From positions 1-64,000 of the forward strand of contig NZ_BOML01000058.1 in the NCBI RefSeq assembly GCF_016862175.1: a DNA stretch of 64,000 nt, given 5' to 3'. A program made the position numbers and the translations under genes. Of the stretch, positions 36,029-43,971 are shown one piece after another (the stretch's first letter is position 1; each line of letters starts with the position of its first letter). Below the pieces are notes generated by a model. That model ran no database searches. It was not told the DNA's origin and saw nothing but the letters and a program-made list of their open reading frames with translations. Source of the DNA: Paractinoplanes durhamensis (lineage in GTDB: Bacteria; Actinomycetota; Actinomycetes; Mycobacteriales; Micromonosporaceae).

Positions 36029-36706
36029 ATGCGCTCGCTGGGAACCCGCCGCGTCGCTCAGGCCGCGGGTGCCGCGATGGTCGCCGTGATCGCCCTGGCC
36101 GGCTGCTCGGCCGGCCAAGTCGCCGAGACCGCCATCCTGAAGGCGCCCGTCGCCGGCCTCAACACCCAGAGCCCCGACGGCGGCCTGCTCGTCCGCAACC
36201 TCCAGGTGATCTACAACGGCGTCGACGGCTACGCGGCGGGCGATGACGCGCCGATCGAGCTGAGCCTGGTCAACCAGACCCAGCAGGCGATCACGGTGCT
36301 GATCAGCAGCAGCCCGCAGCAGGACGCCGGCGAGAGCACCGTCTCGGCCCAGCAGGTCGGCGTGAGCGGCGGCGCCTCGGCCACGCCGAGTGCCGCCCCC
36401 GAGCCGAGCCTGCCGTCCGCGGACGCCTCGGGCACCCCGTCGGCGCCGGCCACCCCGACCAAGGCCCCGCTGCAGGCGGCCCGCTTCACGATCGAGCCGC
36501 TGAGCAGCGTGCGCTTCCTGCCCGGTGACAAGGAGTCGCTGGTCGCGTCGGGCCTGAGCGGCGAGCTTCGCCCCGGCTTCGCGCTGGCCCTCACCATCCA
36601 GGTGAGCACCAGCAGCCAGCCGCTGCAGGTGACCGCGCCGTTCGGCATCCCGACCTCGCCGGCCTCGCGCGCGCCCGGCATCGAGAATGAGAACAGCGAA
36701 GAGTAA
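36029..36706 (+). CDS. LpqE-like lipoprotein upstream of radA
   Basis: 225 aa lipoprotein. Signal MRSLGTRRVAQAAGAAMVAV leads to the lipobox LAGC with Cys26. The mature part is a beta-rich domain (LLVRNLQVIYNGVDGY; PIELSLVNQTQQAITVLI) with a Ser/Pro/Ala-rich insert and an acidic tail. Placement just before radA equals that of LpqE in mycobacteria (a copper-response-linked lipoprotein in some species); homology is inferred from position and general features. The ATG at 36029 is chosen over GTG 36026 because GGAGG at 36018-36022 is at proper distance. Confidence 0.75.
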   Translation: MRSLGTRRVAQAAGAAMVAVIALAGCSAGQVAETAILKAPVAGLNTQSPDGGLLVRNLQVIYNGVDGYAAGDDAPIELSLVNQTQQAITVLISSSPQQDAGESTVSAQQVGVSGGASATPSAAPEPSLPSADASGTPSAPATPTKAPLQAARFTIEPLSSVRFLPGDKESLVASGLSGELRPGFALALTIQVSTSSQPLQVTAPFGIPTSPASRAPGIENENSEE

Positions 36707-36735
36707 TTGTCATACCCTCCGGCTAGCTTGACCGG

Positions 36736-38145
36736 GTGACCACCTCCCGCGCGACCGCCAAGGCTGCCCGCCCCAGCTACGTCTGCGACGCTTGCGGGCA
36801 CCAGCCGCCGAAATGGCTCGGCCGGTGCCCCGAGTGCAACGAGTGGGGCTCGGTGATCGAGTCCACGGTGACCACCCCGCTCGGCGCCGGCCGGGTGGTC
36901 AGTTCCCGCATGCCGGCCGAGCCGGCCCGCCCGATCGCCACGATCAGCGCGGCCCCCGCCAAGGCGGTGCCGACCAACGTCAGCGAGCTCGACCGGGTGC
37001 TGGGCGGCGGTCTCGTCCCCGGCGCGGTGGTCCTGCTGGCCGGCGAGCCCGGTGTGGGTAAGTCCACACTGCTGCTCGACGTGGCCCAGCAGTGGGCGGC
37101 CGGAGCCGGCTCACCGTCGCTGGTGGTCAGCGGTGAGGAGTCGGTGAGTCAGGTGCGCCTGCGCGCCGAGCGGCTCGGCGCCCTGCACGACAAGCTCTAC
37201 CTGGCGTCGGAGAGCGACCTGGGCGCGGTGCTCGGCCACCTCGACTCGGTGAAGCCCGGCCTGCTCATCCTCGACTCGGTGCAGACCATCTCGGCCCCCG
37301 GCACCGAGGGCGTCCCCGGCGGCGTCACTCAGGTCCGCGCGGTCACCGCCGCCCTGGTCGGGGTGGCCAAGGAGCGCGGCATCGCCACCGTCCTGGTCGG
37401 CCACGTCACCAAGGACGGCCAGGTCGCCGGCCCGCGTGTGCTCGAGCACCTGGTCGACGTGGTCCTGCACTTCGAGGGCGACAAGCACTCGTCGCTGCGC
37501 CTGGTCCGCGGCGTGAAAAACCGCTACGGCGCCGCCGACGAGGTGGGCTGCTTCGAGATGCACGAGGGCGGCATCACCAGCCTCGCCGACCCGTCCGGCC
37601 TGTTCCTCACCCGCTACCAGGAGCCCGTCCCCGGCACCTGCGTCACGGTCGCCATGGAGGGCCGGCGCGCCCTGGTGACGGAGGTGCAGGCCCTGATCGG
37701 CGCCGAGGTGCAGGGCTCACCGAGGCGCACGGTGTCCGGGCTGGACAGCGCCCGCCTGGCCATGGTCCTGGCCGTCCTGGAGCGGCGCACCAAACAGCTG
37801 AAGCTCTACAACCGCGAGGTCTTCGCGGCCACGGTCGGCGGCATCCGCCTGACCGAGCCGTCCGCCGACCTGGCGATGGCCCTGGCGGTGGCTTCCGGCG
37901 GCCTCGACCTGGCGATGGCCCCGCACCTGGTGGCGATCGGCGAGGTCGGCCTGACCGGTGAGATCCGCCGGGTCGGCGCGATCGGCCGCCGCCTGGCCGA
38001 GGCGGCCCGGCTGGGCTTCCGCGAGGCCCTGATCCCACCCGGCTCGACCGGCGCCGACGGCAACACCCCCAAGGGCATGCGGGTCACCGAGGTGTCCGAC
38101 CTTCGCTCCGCATTACAGGCCGCAGCACGGGCGTCGGCAGGATGA
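36736..38145 (+). CDS. radA: DNA repair protein RadA (Sms)
   Basis: 469 aa RecA-like ATPase that aids branch migration in homologous recombination. The N-terminal zinc finger uses Cys17, Cys20, Cys31 and Cys34 (CDACGHQPPKWLGRCPEC). Walker A is GEPGVGKST at 103-111, the RadA-specific KNRYGAADE motif is near residue 257, and the Lon protease-like C-terminal domain (TVGGIRLTEPSADLAMALAVAS) is complete. Starts with GTG at 36736. It precedes disA with an 83 bp gap, the conserved actinobacterial and Bacillus order. Confidence 0.97.
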   Translation: MTTSRATAKAARPSYVCDACGHQPPKWLGRCPECNEWGSVIESTVTTPLGAGRVVSSRMPAEPARPIATISAAPAKAVPTNVSELDRVLGGGLVPGAVVLLAGEPGVGKSTLLLDVAQQWAAGAGSPSLVVSGEESVSQVRLRAERLGALHDKLYLASESDLGAVLGHLDSVKPGLLILDSVQTISAPGTEGVPGGVTQVRAVTAALVGVAKERGIATVLVGHVTKDGQVAGPRVLEHLVDVVLHFEGDKHSSLRLVRGVKNRYGAADEVGCFEMHEGGITSLADPSGLFLTRYQEPVPGTCVTVAMEGRRALVTEVQALIGAEVQGSPRRTVSGLDSARLAMVLAVLERRTKQLKLYNREVFAATVGGIRLTEPSADLAMALAVASGGLDLAMAPHLVAIGEVGLTGEIRRVGAIGRRLAEAARLGFREALIPPGSTGADGNTPKGMRVTEVSDLRSALQAAARASAG

Positions 38146-38216
38146 CCGAGAGTGACGTTTCATCACGCTACGGAGCATTCATCGAACCACGGCTCGTTGG
38201 CCTGGATGACAGTCCG

Positions 38217-38222
38217 TAGAAT
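38217..38222 (+). promoter_or_regulatory. candidate disA -10 element, leaderless start
   Basis: TAGAAT lies 6 nt before the GTG at 38229, a spacing that places the transcription start at the start codon. This suggests that disA has its own leaderless transcript in addition to read-through from radA. The -35 region is not clear. Confidence 0.4.
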
Positions 38223-38228
38223 GTACAG

Positions 38229-39419
38229 GTGCCGCTCGACCGCGATGCTTCCAAGCCCGCCGCCAACCAGACGCCCCGACCGGGCGTCAACGGTTCGGCG
38301 CACCGTGCCGCGTCGACAGCCTCTTCCGCCCCCGGTCTCACCGGCGGCGGCGTGAGCGCCGACCCGCTACGCGCCAACTTGGCGCTGATGGCCCCGGGCA
38401 CCGCCCTGAGAGACGGCCTGGAGCGCATCCTCCGAGGCCGCACCGGCGCCCTGATCGTGCTGGGCCACGACGCCGTGGTGGAGAGCATCTGCACCGGCGG
38501 TTTCCCGCTGGACGTGGAGTTCTCCGCAACACGCCTGCGTGAGCTGTGCAAGATGGACGGCGCGGTGGTCATGAGCAGCGACGGCACCCGCATAGTCCGA
38601 GCCGCCGTCCACCTGATGCCAGACCCCGGCATCCCGTCGGAGGAATCCGGCACCAGACACCGCACCGCCGAACGCGTGGCCAAACAGTCCGGCTTCCCGG
38701 TGATCTCGGTAAGCCAGTCGATGCGCATCATCGGCCTGTACGTGAACGGCCAGCGCCACGTCCTGGACGACTCGGCCGCCATCCTCTCCCGGGCAAACCA
38801 GGCGCTGGCAACGCTGGAGCGCTACAAGCTGAGGCTGGACGAGGTCTCCGGCACCCTGTCAGCCTTGGAGATCGAAGACCTGGTAACTGTGCGTGACGCC
38901 GTGGCGGTGGTCCAGCGCCTGGAAATGGTCCGCCGAATCGCCGACGAAATCTCCGGCTACGTGGTCGAGCTGGGCACCGACGGCCGCCTGCTGGCCCTAC
39001 AACTGGACGAGCTGATGGCCGGCGTGGACGCCGACCGCACCTTGGTGATCCGCGACTACTTGCCAACGGGCCGAAAGGCCCGAACGCTGGACGAGGCTTT
39101 GGTGGAGCTGGACCTGCTGTCCGCCACCGAGATGATCGACCTGGTAGCGGTAGCAAAGGCCATCGGCTACCCCGGCGCATCAGACGCCTTGGACGCAGCG
39201 GTCTCCCCACGAGGCTTCCGCCTGCTGGCCAAGGTCCCCCGCTTGCCATCCCAGATCGTAGACCGCCTGGTAGACCACTTCGGCAGCCTCCAGCGCCTGC
39301 TGGGCGCCACGGTAGAGGACCTGCAGGCGGTAGACGGCGTAGGAGACGCAAGGGCAAGAGGAGTACGAGAGGGCTTGTCCCGCCTGGCCGAGGCCTCAAT
39401 CCTCGAACGCTACGTATAG
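38229..39419 (+). CDS. disA: DNA integrity scanning diadenylate cyclase DisA
   Basis: 396 aa. Makes c-di-AMP from two ATP and senses branched DNA. The DAC domain carries DGA (110-112) and RHR (143-145) catalytic motifs; a helical spine (LSRANQALATLERYKLRLDEVS) and a C-terminal helix-hairpin-helix DNA-binding domain (LQAVDGVGDARARGVREGLSRLAEA) follow. The N-terminus is about 40 residues longer than the mycobacterial protein if the GTG at 38229 is used; an internal GTG at 38352 would give the standard length. The 38229 start is supported by a -10-like TAGAAT just upstream. Confidence 0.96.
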   Translation: MPLDRDASKPAANQTPRPGVNGSAHRAASTASSAPGLTGGGVSADPLRANLALMAPGTALRDGLERILRGRTGALIVLGHDAVVESICTGGFPLDVEFSATRLRELCKMDGAVVMSSDGTRIVRAAVHLMPDPGIPSEESGTRHRTAERVAKQSGFPVISVSQSMRIIGLYVNGQRHVLDDSAAILSRANQALATLERYKLRLDEVSGTLSALEIEDLVTVRDAVAVVQRLEMVRRIADEISGYVVELGTDGRLLALQLDELMAGVDADRTLVIRDYLPTGRKARTLDEALVELDLLSATEMIDLVAVAKAIGYPGASDALDAAVSPRGFRLLAKVPRLPSQIVDRLVDHFGSLQRLLGATVEDLQAVDGVGDARARGVREGLSRLAEASILERYV

Positions 39420-39460
39420 CCCACCCACCCACGCCCCACCCGCCGACCAACAGGCTCCGG

Positions 39461-39544
39461 AGCGGCGGGCCTGAAGCGGCGGGCCTGAAGCGGCGGCCCC
39501 GGAGCGGTAGGCCCGGACCGGTGGGCCCGGACCGGTGGGCCCGG
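39461..39544. repeat. tandem array of six 14 bp units
   Basis: Units 1 and 2 are AGCGGCGGGCCTGA; unit 3 AGCGGCGGCCCCGG; unit 4 AGCGGTAGGCCCGG; units 5 and 6 ACCGGTGGGCCCGG. The period is exactly 14 bp without gaps, and neighbouring units are most alike, as expected for a slipping minisatellite. It starts 41 bp after the disA stop. Confidence 0.9.
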
Positions 39545-39572
39545 GTTTACGGGCTCAGCCAGCCCCGCTTTT

Positions 39573-39704
39573 GGCTTGGGTGATCTCCTTGCGGCGGCAC
39601 AAAAGCCAAATCACGCCGGTGGTCGGCGCGCAAGCGGGGTGTGCTTGCGTGTCGGCCGCCGGCGTGATCGCCTCATGTGCCGCCGCAAGGAGATCACCCA
39701 AGCC
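39573..39704. repeat. 132 bp imperfect palindrome, possible mobile repeat
   Basis: The outer arms are a perfect 29 bp inverted repeat, from GGCTTGGGTGATCTCC... (39573-39601) to ...GGAGATCACCCAAGCC (39676-39704). After a short mismatched bulge, the arms pair again at ATCACGCCGG / CCGGCGTGAT and at CGCAAGC / GCTTGCG around a 7 nt loop near 39639. The RNA or single-stranded DNA could form a stem of about 60 bp. Symmetry ends sharply at the borders, as in a MITE-like or REP-type element. Confidence 0.9.
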
Positions 39705-39935
39705 CCGCCCCGAACCAAAGCCCAACCCCAAGCAAACCCGAAGCCACCCCGCCAGAGAGATCTCCGCAGCGCGTGGCCGGGGTATGGGGCAGAGCCCCAA
39801 AGGCGAAGCGAACATCCCCATTCGCAAAGCCGGTGAGCGACGCCGAGGCCCGCGAAGGTCGGAGACCCAGAGCCCGGAGGCAGGGCTCAGAGGCCGGAGG
39901 TCAGAGGCCCGGGGTCAAGGGTCGAAGGCAGGGGG

Positions 39936-40691
39936 TCAGGGCTGGATGGTCAGGGTGATCGGCTCGCTGCGCAACGTCCCAAGCCGCGCCCGCAACTCAA
40001 ACTTCCCCTGAGGCGGCGTAGGCCCGGCCGGAGCGTTCCCCGAGCAGGTGTTGGACTGCCGCCCATTCCAGCTGACCGCATAGGTGCGAGCCTCACCCGG
40101 AGCAAACTGCCGAACATCGCTGCCCTTGGCGGTGCTGCACTTGTCAGACGACCAATACTGGAAAGCGGCCTGGTCGATATAAAGCTCCTGCGGCCCAGCC
40201 CCGACATCCCGACTGCAGGTCCGGGTCCCGGTGTTCTTCACCGTAAGGCTGAGCTCAACGGTAGAACCACGCTTGAAGGTGGTCGGATTAGAGCTGGGCA
40301 CGACCTGCATCTCGGTGTCAGCACAAGAGCCGTCCGCCGGCGCGGTGACATTGGTGTTCTGCCCAGTCCCGGTGCCGGAATCAGTCGAAGAAGAATCGCC
40401 ATCATTGCCCGGGGTCTTCGACTCGAGGTCGCCCAACGCGGGCAGAGAAGGCCCATTCCCCCCAGGCACACCGTCCAGGAAGGACGGCTCAGGCGACGCG
40501 GAGTCAGAAGCCGGAGCCGGGGTGGGTAGCTGCGAGGACGGCGACGACGCGCCCTTACCGCGCTGGTCGTCCTTGTCGCCGCCGGAGCAGGAAACGAACA
40601 GCACGATGATGCCGAGCAGCACTGCCCCCAGCACGACCGCACGACGCCGCCAGTAGACGGCGGGAGGGAGGGAACCAACCGTCGTTCGCAT
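39936..40691 (-). CDS. hypothetical membrane-anchored or lipoprotein with Ser/Pro-rich stalk
   Basis: 251 aa. The N-terminus has basic residues then a hydrophobic helix (AVVLGAVLLGIIVLFVSCSG, about residues 18-37) ending in a possible lipobox Cys35. A disordered Ser/Pro/Gly stalk of about 75 residues leads to a beta-sandwich-like domain (FKRGSTVELSLTVKNTGTRTCSRDVG; FAPGEARTYAVSWNG) with four Cys. Position convergent with disA equals that of a membrane protein gene in mycobacteria (Rv3587c region). Function unknown. Its last codons fall in degenerate 14 bp repeats. Confidence 0.75.
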   Translation of the reverse strand: MRTTVGSLPPAVYWRRRAVVLGAVLLGIIVLFVSCSGGDKDDQRGKGASSPSSQLPTPAPASDSASPEPSFLDGVPGGNGPSLPALGDLESKTPGNDGDSSSTDSGTGTGQNTNVTAPADGSCADTEMQVVPSSNPTTFKRGSTVELSLTVKNTGTRTCSRDVGAGPQELYIDQAAFQYWSSDKCSTAKGSDVRQFAPGEARTYAVSWNGRQSNTCSGNAPAGPTPPQGKFELRARLGTLRSEPITLTIQP

Positions 40692-40772
40692 GATGGGGCC
40701 ACCGTAAACCCGTCAGGCCGGTGGTATGGGCGCGACGCGCCGGGTATGCGACACGTACTCGGATAACGCTCG

Positions 40773-41300
40773 TTAGAGATAGACCTTGCGCTGATAAATC
40801 GCGTGTGCTCCGGCGACCCGATCGAGGAAAAGCTTGCCGGCGCAGTGGTCGATCTCGTGTTGCAGGGCGCGGGCTTCGAAGCCGTCGGTGGTGATCGTGA
40901 CGGCCTCGCCGCTGCCAGGCAGGACGGCCGAGACGACGATCCGGCCGGCCCGTTTCACGTCCCCGGTGAGATCAGGGACGGACATGCAGCCTTCCCGGCC
41001 GGCCTTCCAGCGCGATGCCTCGATGATCTTGGCATTGCACAGCGCGAACGCCCCGTGGGTGGTGACCGCCTTGGGGTGGCCGACAACATTGACGCAGAAG
41101 ATCTGAGTGCCGATGCCGACCTGCGGGGCGGCCAGCCCGACGCAGCCCGGCGAGATCTTCATGGTGGCGATCAGGTCAGCGGCGAGCTGGATGACCGCGG
41201 GGTCTATCGGGTCGACTTCGTCACCGACGGTGCTGAGGACCGAGGCCGGGGCGGTGATGACCGGAAGGATCTTCCCCTCCGGCAATTCCGGAGAAATCAC
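40773..41300 (-). CDS. def: peptide deformylase
   Basis: 175 aa metallohydrolase removing the formyl group from nascent proteins. The three motifs are present: GCVGLAAPQ (52-60), EGCMSVP with metal ligand Cys105, and QHEIDH with His148, Glu149 and His152. The usual EGCLS has Met in place of Leu, and the following GKLFLDRV is typical. The ATG overlaps the ACT-domain gene stop (ATGA at 41297-41300). This may be one of two or more deformylases in the genome, as common in actinomycetes. Confidence 0.96.
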   Translation of the reverse strand: MISPELPEGKILPVITAPASVLSTVGDEVDPIDPAVIQLAADLIATMKISPGCVGLAAPQVGIGTQIFCVNVVGHPKAVTTHGAFALCNAKIIEASRWKAGREGCMSVPDLTGDVKRAGRIVVSAVLPGSGEAVTITTDGFEARALQHEIDHCAGKLFLDRVAGAHAIYQRKVYL

Positions 41301-41800
41301 AGGATCTCCGACTCGGCGCGGCGCAGAGTCACCTCGACGCCCAACTCGGAGGCGGCCACCGCCAGATGCTGGGCCAGCTCCTCACCGGCACCGACCGGCA
41401 GGTCGGCCTCGGCGATGAGGACATAGAGGCTGCCGACCAGCCGGGTGCTCAGGTCGGTGATGTTGCCGCCGGCCCCGGCCACTTCCCGGGTCACGGCCGC
41501 GACGATGCCGAGGCGGTCGGCGCCGTGCACGCTCACCACCCATGCCTCGCCGTCATCGCCGGGCGAGGCCTCGGGCTCGACCTGGCGCACCGCCGTGGTC
41601 ACCCCGGCCAGTGCCTCGAGGGCCTTCTCGGCCTCGGGCGCGGTGGGCCCGGTGCAGATCAGGGTCATCGCGAAGTGGCCGCGGAGGCGGGTCATCGTCG
41701 AGTCGGTCAGGTTGGCGCCGACTTCGGCGAGCGCCTCGGCCACGTCGGCGACGATGCCGGTCCGGTCCGGGCCGATGACGGTGATGGCAAGCTCATGCAC
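41297..41800 (-). CDS. ACT-domain protein, GcvR-like
   Basis: 167 aa with two ACT domains in tandem: HELAITVIGPDRTGIVADVAEALAEVGANLTDS at the N-terminus and AWVVSVHGADRLGIVAAVTREVAGAGGNITDL from about residue 88. ACT pairs of this kind bind amino acids; the E. coli homologue GcvR represses the glycine cleavage system through GcvA, which is not expected in actinobacteria. The exact role is unknown. The GTG at 41800 begins the first ACT strand. It is translationally coupled to def and divergent from mutY. Confidence 0.88.
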   Translation of the reverse strand: MHELAITVIGPDRTGIVADVAEALAEVGANLTDSTMTRLRGHFAMTLICTGPTAPEAEKALEALAGVTTAVRQVEPEASPGDDGEAWVVSVHGADRLGIVAAVTREVAGAGGNITDLSTRLVGSLYVLIAEADLPVGAGEELAQHLAVAASELGVEVTLRRAESEIL

Positions 41801-41910
41801 CCGCCTACGATATGTCCTGCCATGACCGCCTGCACCGAGCGGCACGCAGCCGCACCGAACGACGGCATCGCAGGCGAGGGCCAGAAGGGCATGGCTAAAG
41901 TGGCACTGCC

Positions 41911-42807
41911 ATGACACTTGCCGACGACGCCATCACGTGGTTCGACCGGAATGCCCGCGATCTTCCCTGGCGACAGCCGGACACGAGCGCCTGGGGCGTG
42001 CTGGTCAGCGAGGTGATGCTGCAGCAGACCCCGGTGGTCCGGGTGGAGCCCGCGTGGCGCTCCTGGATGACCCGCTGGCCCACCCCCGCCGACCTGGCCG
42101 CCGATCCGCCGTCGGAGGCGATCCGGATGTGGGGGCGGCTCGGCTACCCCCGCCGGGCGATGCGCCTGCACGCCTGCGCGGTCGCGATGGTGGAGCGGCA
42201 CGGCGGCGACGTGCCGTCCGACCTCGACCAGCTGCTGGCGCTGCCGGGTGTGGGGACGTACACCGGGCGGGCGGTCGCGACGTTCGCGTACGGGCAGCGA
42301 CACCCGGTGGTCGACACGAACGTGCGGCGCGTGGTGTCGCGGGCGGTGGAGGGCAAGCCGGACGCGGGGCCGGCGACGACCGCAGCCGACCTGGTCGCGA
42401 TGGAGGAGCTCCTGCCGCTCGACCGGGCGCGGGCCGCGAAGGCCAGCATCGCGTTCATGGAGCTGGGGGCGATCGTCTGCACGGCGCGGGCGCCGCGCTG
42501 TCCGCTGTGCCCGTTCGAGGCGGTCTGCGCGTGGCGGGCCACCGGCGCGGAACTGCCGGCCGGGCCGAGCCGCAAGCCGCAGCGCTACGCGGGCACCGAC
42601 CGGCAGGTGCGCGGCCTCCTGCTGGAGGTGCTGCGGCACGCCAGCGGCCCGGTGCCGCGCCAGCGCCTCGACGTGGTGTGGCAGGACGAGGTGCAGCGGG
42701 CCCGGGCCCTGGCGGGCCTGGTGGAGGACGGCCTGGTCGAGCCGCTGGGCGTCGACGACTTCGTGCTCGCCGGCGACGCCCGAGGGCCACAACCCCAAAG
42801 CCTCTAA
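41911..42807 (+). CDS. mutY: A/G-specific adenine DNA glycosylase
   Basis: 298 aa base-excision repair enzyme removing A opposite 8-oxoG. Catalytic Glu34 in SEVMLQQT, helix-hairpin-helix LPGVGTYTGRA (111-121) and catalytic Asp135 in HPVVDTNVRR are in place. The [4Fe-4S] ligands are Cys190, Cys197, Cys200 and Cys206 (C-x6-C-x2-C-x5-C). The C-terminal NUDIX-like domain is short, as in other actinobacteria. Its gene is divergent from the ACT gene; its 3-prime end overlaps the convergent GH43 gene by 4 bp. Confidence 0.95.
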   Translation: MTLADDAITWFDRNARDLPWRQPDTSAWGVLVSEVMLQQTPVVRVEPAWRSWMTRWPTPADLAADPPSEAIRMWGRLGYPRRAMRLHACAVAMVERHGGDVPSDLDQLLALPGVGTYTGRAVATFAYGQRHPVVDTNVRRVVSRAVEGKPDAGPATTAADLVAMEELLPLDRARAAKASIAFMELGAIVCTARAPRCPLCPFEAVCAWRATGAELPAGPSRKPQRYAGTDRQVRGLLLEVLRHASGPVPRQRLDVVWQDEVQRARALAGLVEDGLVEPLGVDDFVLAGDARGPQPQSL

Positions 42808-43775
42808 TAGACGTACGGCCAGCCGCTCGAGTCGTAGCCGAGCAGGTTGATGCCGAGCCGGGCGGCGCCGTTGTCGGCGTAGTAGTGGTAGACGAGCACG
42901 TCCGCGTCCGAGTCGGTGAAGACCGACTGCCCGCCGGGGCCGTGATAGCTGCCGTGCCCGGCCAGGATCTCGGTGCCGCCGCTGCTGGTCATCGCCGTGC
43001 CGTTCTTGTCGACGAACGGCCCGTTCACGCTGGTGGAGCGGCCCACCATGATCCGGTAGGTGCTGGCCGCACCCTGGCAGCACGTGTCGAAGGAGACGAA
43101 CAGGTAGTAGTACGACCCGTGCCGGAACAGGAACGGCGCCTCGATCGCGCCGCCGCCCCGGCCGGCCAGCGAGCGGATGGTGGTGTTGAGCCGCAGGCCG
43201 GTGGACGCGTTGAGCTGCACCTGCTTGATCCCGGTCCAGAACGAGCCGAGGCTGAGCCACCAGTTGCCGGACGGGTCGACGTAGAGGTTCGGGTCGATCG
43301 CGTTGAAGTTGTCGCTGGTCTTCGACTCGATGACCAGGCCCTGGTTGGTCCAGCTGCCGGACGCGCCGGTGGTGCTGGTGGCCAGGAAGATCGCCGAGTG
43401 GTTCGACCCGAACGTGGACGCTGAGTAGTACATCCAGTACTTCCCATTACGGTACGAAATATCGGGCGCCCACAGGTTCGCGCTGCCCCCGGTGTAGGAC
43501 GTCGTCCAGGATGCCCCGCTCGGGAAGGCCACCCCGGCGTCCTTGAACGCGGTGCGGTCGGTCGATGTCTTCAGCACGATGTTGTTGCCGGTGTGCGCGA
43601 TCAGGTACGTACCGTCCGGCTTCTTCACTATGCCGGGGTCGTGGACGTTGATGCTGCCGGTGACCACGCCGGGGTTGGGGTAGGTGGCCGCCTCGGCGGC
43701 GCCCACCCCGACCGCCGTGCCGCCCGCCACCACCAGGGCGGTAAGTGCGGTGAGCACCTTCTTCTTGATCGCCAT
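42804..43775 (-). CDS. secreted GH43 arabinanase (endo-1,5-alpha-L-arabinanase type)
   Basis: 323 aa. Signal peptide residues 1-30 (ALTALVVAGGTAVGVGAAEAA). Five-bladed GH43 catalytic domain with general base Asp46 (HDPGI), pKa modulator Asp161 (AIDPNLY) and general acid Glu212 (IEAPFLF). The segment LWAPDISYRNGKYWMYYS is typical. It cleaves arabinan backbones outside the cell. It is divergent from the GH51 arabinofuranosidase operon, with LacI-type palindromes in between, so all three enzymes are probably induced together. No carbohydrate-binding module is attached. Confidence 0.93.
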   Translation of the reverse strand: MAIKKKVLTALTALVVAGGTAVGVGAAEAATYPNPGVVTGSINVHDPGIVKKPDGTYLIAHTGNNIVLKTSTDRTAFKDAGVAFPSGASWTTSYTGGSANLWAPDISYRNGKYWMYYSASTFGSNHSAIFLATSTTGASGSWTNQGLVIESKTSDNFNAIDPNLYVDPSGNWWLSLGSFWTGIKQVQLNASTGLRLNTTIRSLAGRGGGAIEAPFLFRHGSYYYLFVSFDTCCQGAASTYRIMVGRSTSVNGPFVDKNGTAMTSSGGTEILAGHGSYHGPGGQSVFTDSDADVLVYHYYADNGAARLGINLLGYDSSGWPYVY

Positions 43776-43821
43776 AAGACTCGCCTTTCGCCGCTGACAT
43801 TTCCGGGGTGTTACGGCTAGA

Positions 43822-43833
43822 GTGAACGTTCAC
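43822..43833. promoter_or_regulatory. LacI-type operator candidate GTGAACGTTCAC
   Basis: A perfect 12 bp palindrome with a central CG, the usual form of LacI/GalR-family operators. It lies 46 bp upstream of the GH43 start, and an extra half site GAACGT follows at 43840-43845. No regulator gene of that family is in the window. Confidence 0.6.
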
Positions 43834-43845
43834 ATAGATGAACGT

Positions 43846-43855
43846 CAAGCGCTTG
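43846..43855. promoter_or_regulatory. second LacI-type palindrome CAAGCGCTTG
   Basis: A perfect 10 bp palindrome with central CG, 12 bp after the first one, in the divergent promoter region between GH43 and GH51 genes. Spacing to the first site would allow two dimers on one face of the DNA. Confidence 0.45.
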
Positions 43856-43971
43856 GCGAGGGCTTAAGGCGCCTTTTATATGCATAAATTTGCACAGGGT
43901 GCACGGCGGCTCGCTCCCCCAACGAGCCGAGCGATGTTGGCGTGAACATGGACCTCTCGGAGGACTCCGTC

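Larger units (their letters stand above)
39420..39935. other. 516 bp repeat-rich, gene-free gap downstream of disA
   Basis: No credible gene lies here. It contains in order six 14 bp tandem repeats (39461-39544), a 132 bp near-perfect palindrome (39573-39704), about 150 bp of unremarkable sequence, and degenerate 14 bp repeats running into the 3-prime end of the next gene. The palindrome causes short mirror-image frames encoding CRRKEITQ on both strands; these are not genes. Confidence 0.85.

Noticed and set aside
37900..39420. c-di-AMP (ydaO-type) riboswitch near disA
   Set aside because: No conserved ydaO core sequence was recognised upstream of any gene in the window; not a formal covariance search.
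39461..39704. CRISPR array
   Set aside because: Units are 14 bp and directly joined without spacers, and no cas gene is present; it is a tandem repeat plus a palindrome.
39535..40011. short frames encoding CRRKEITQ on both strands
   Set aside because: They come from the two arms of the palindrome at 39573-39704 and have no protein-like composition outside it.
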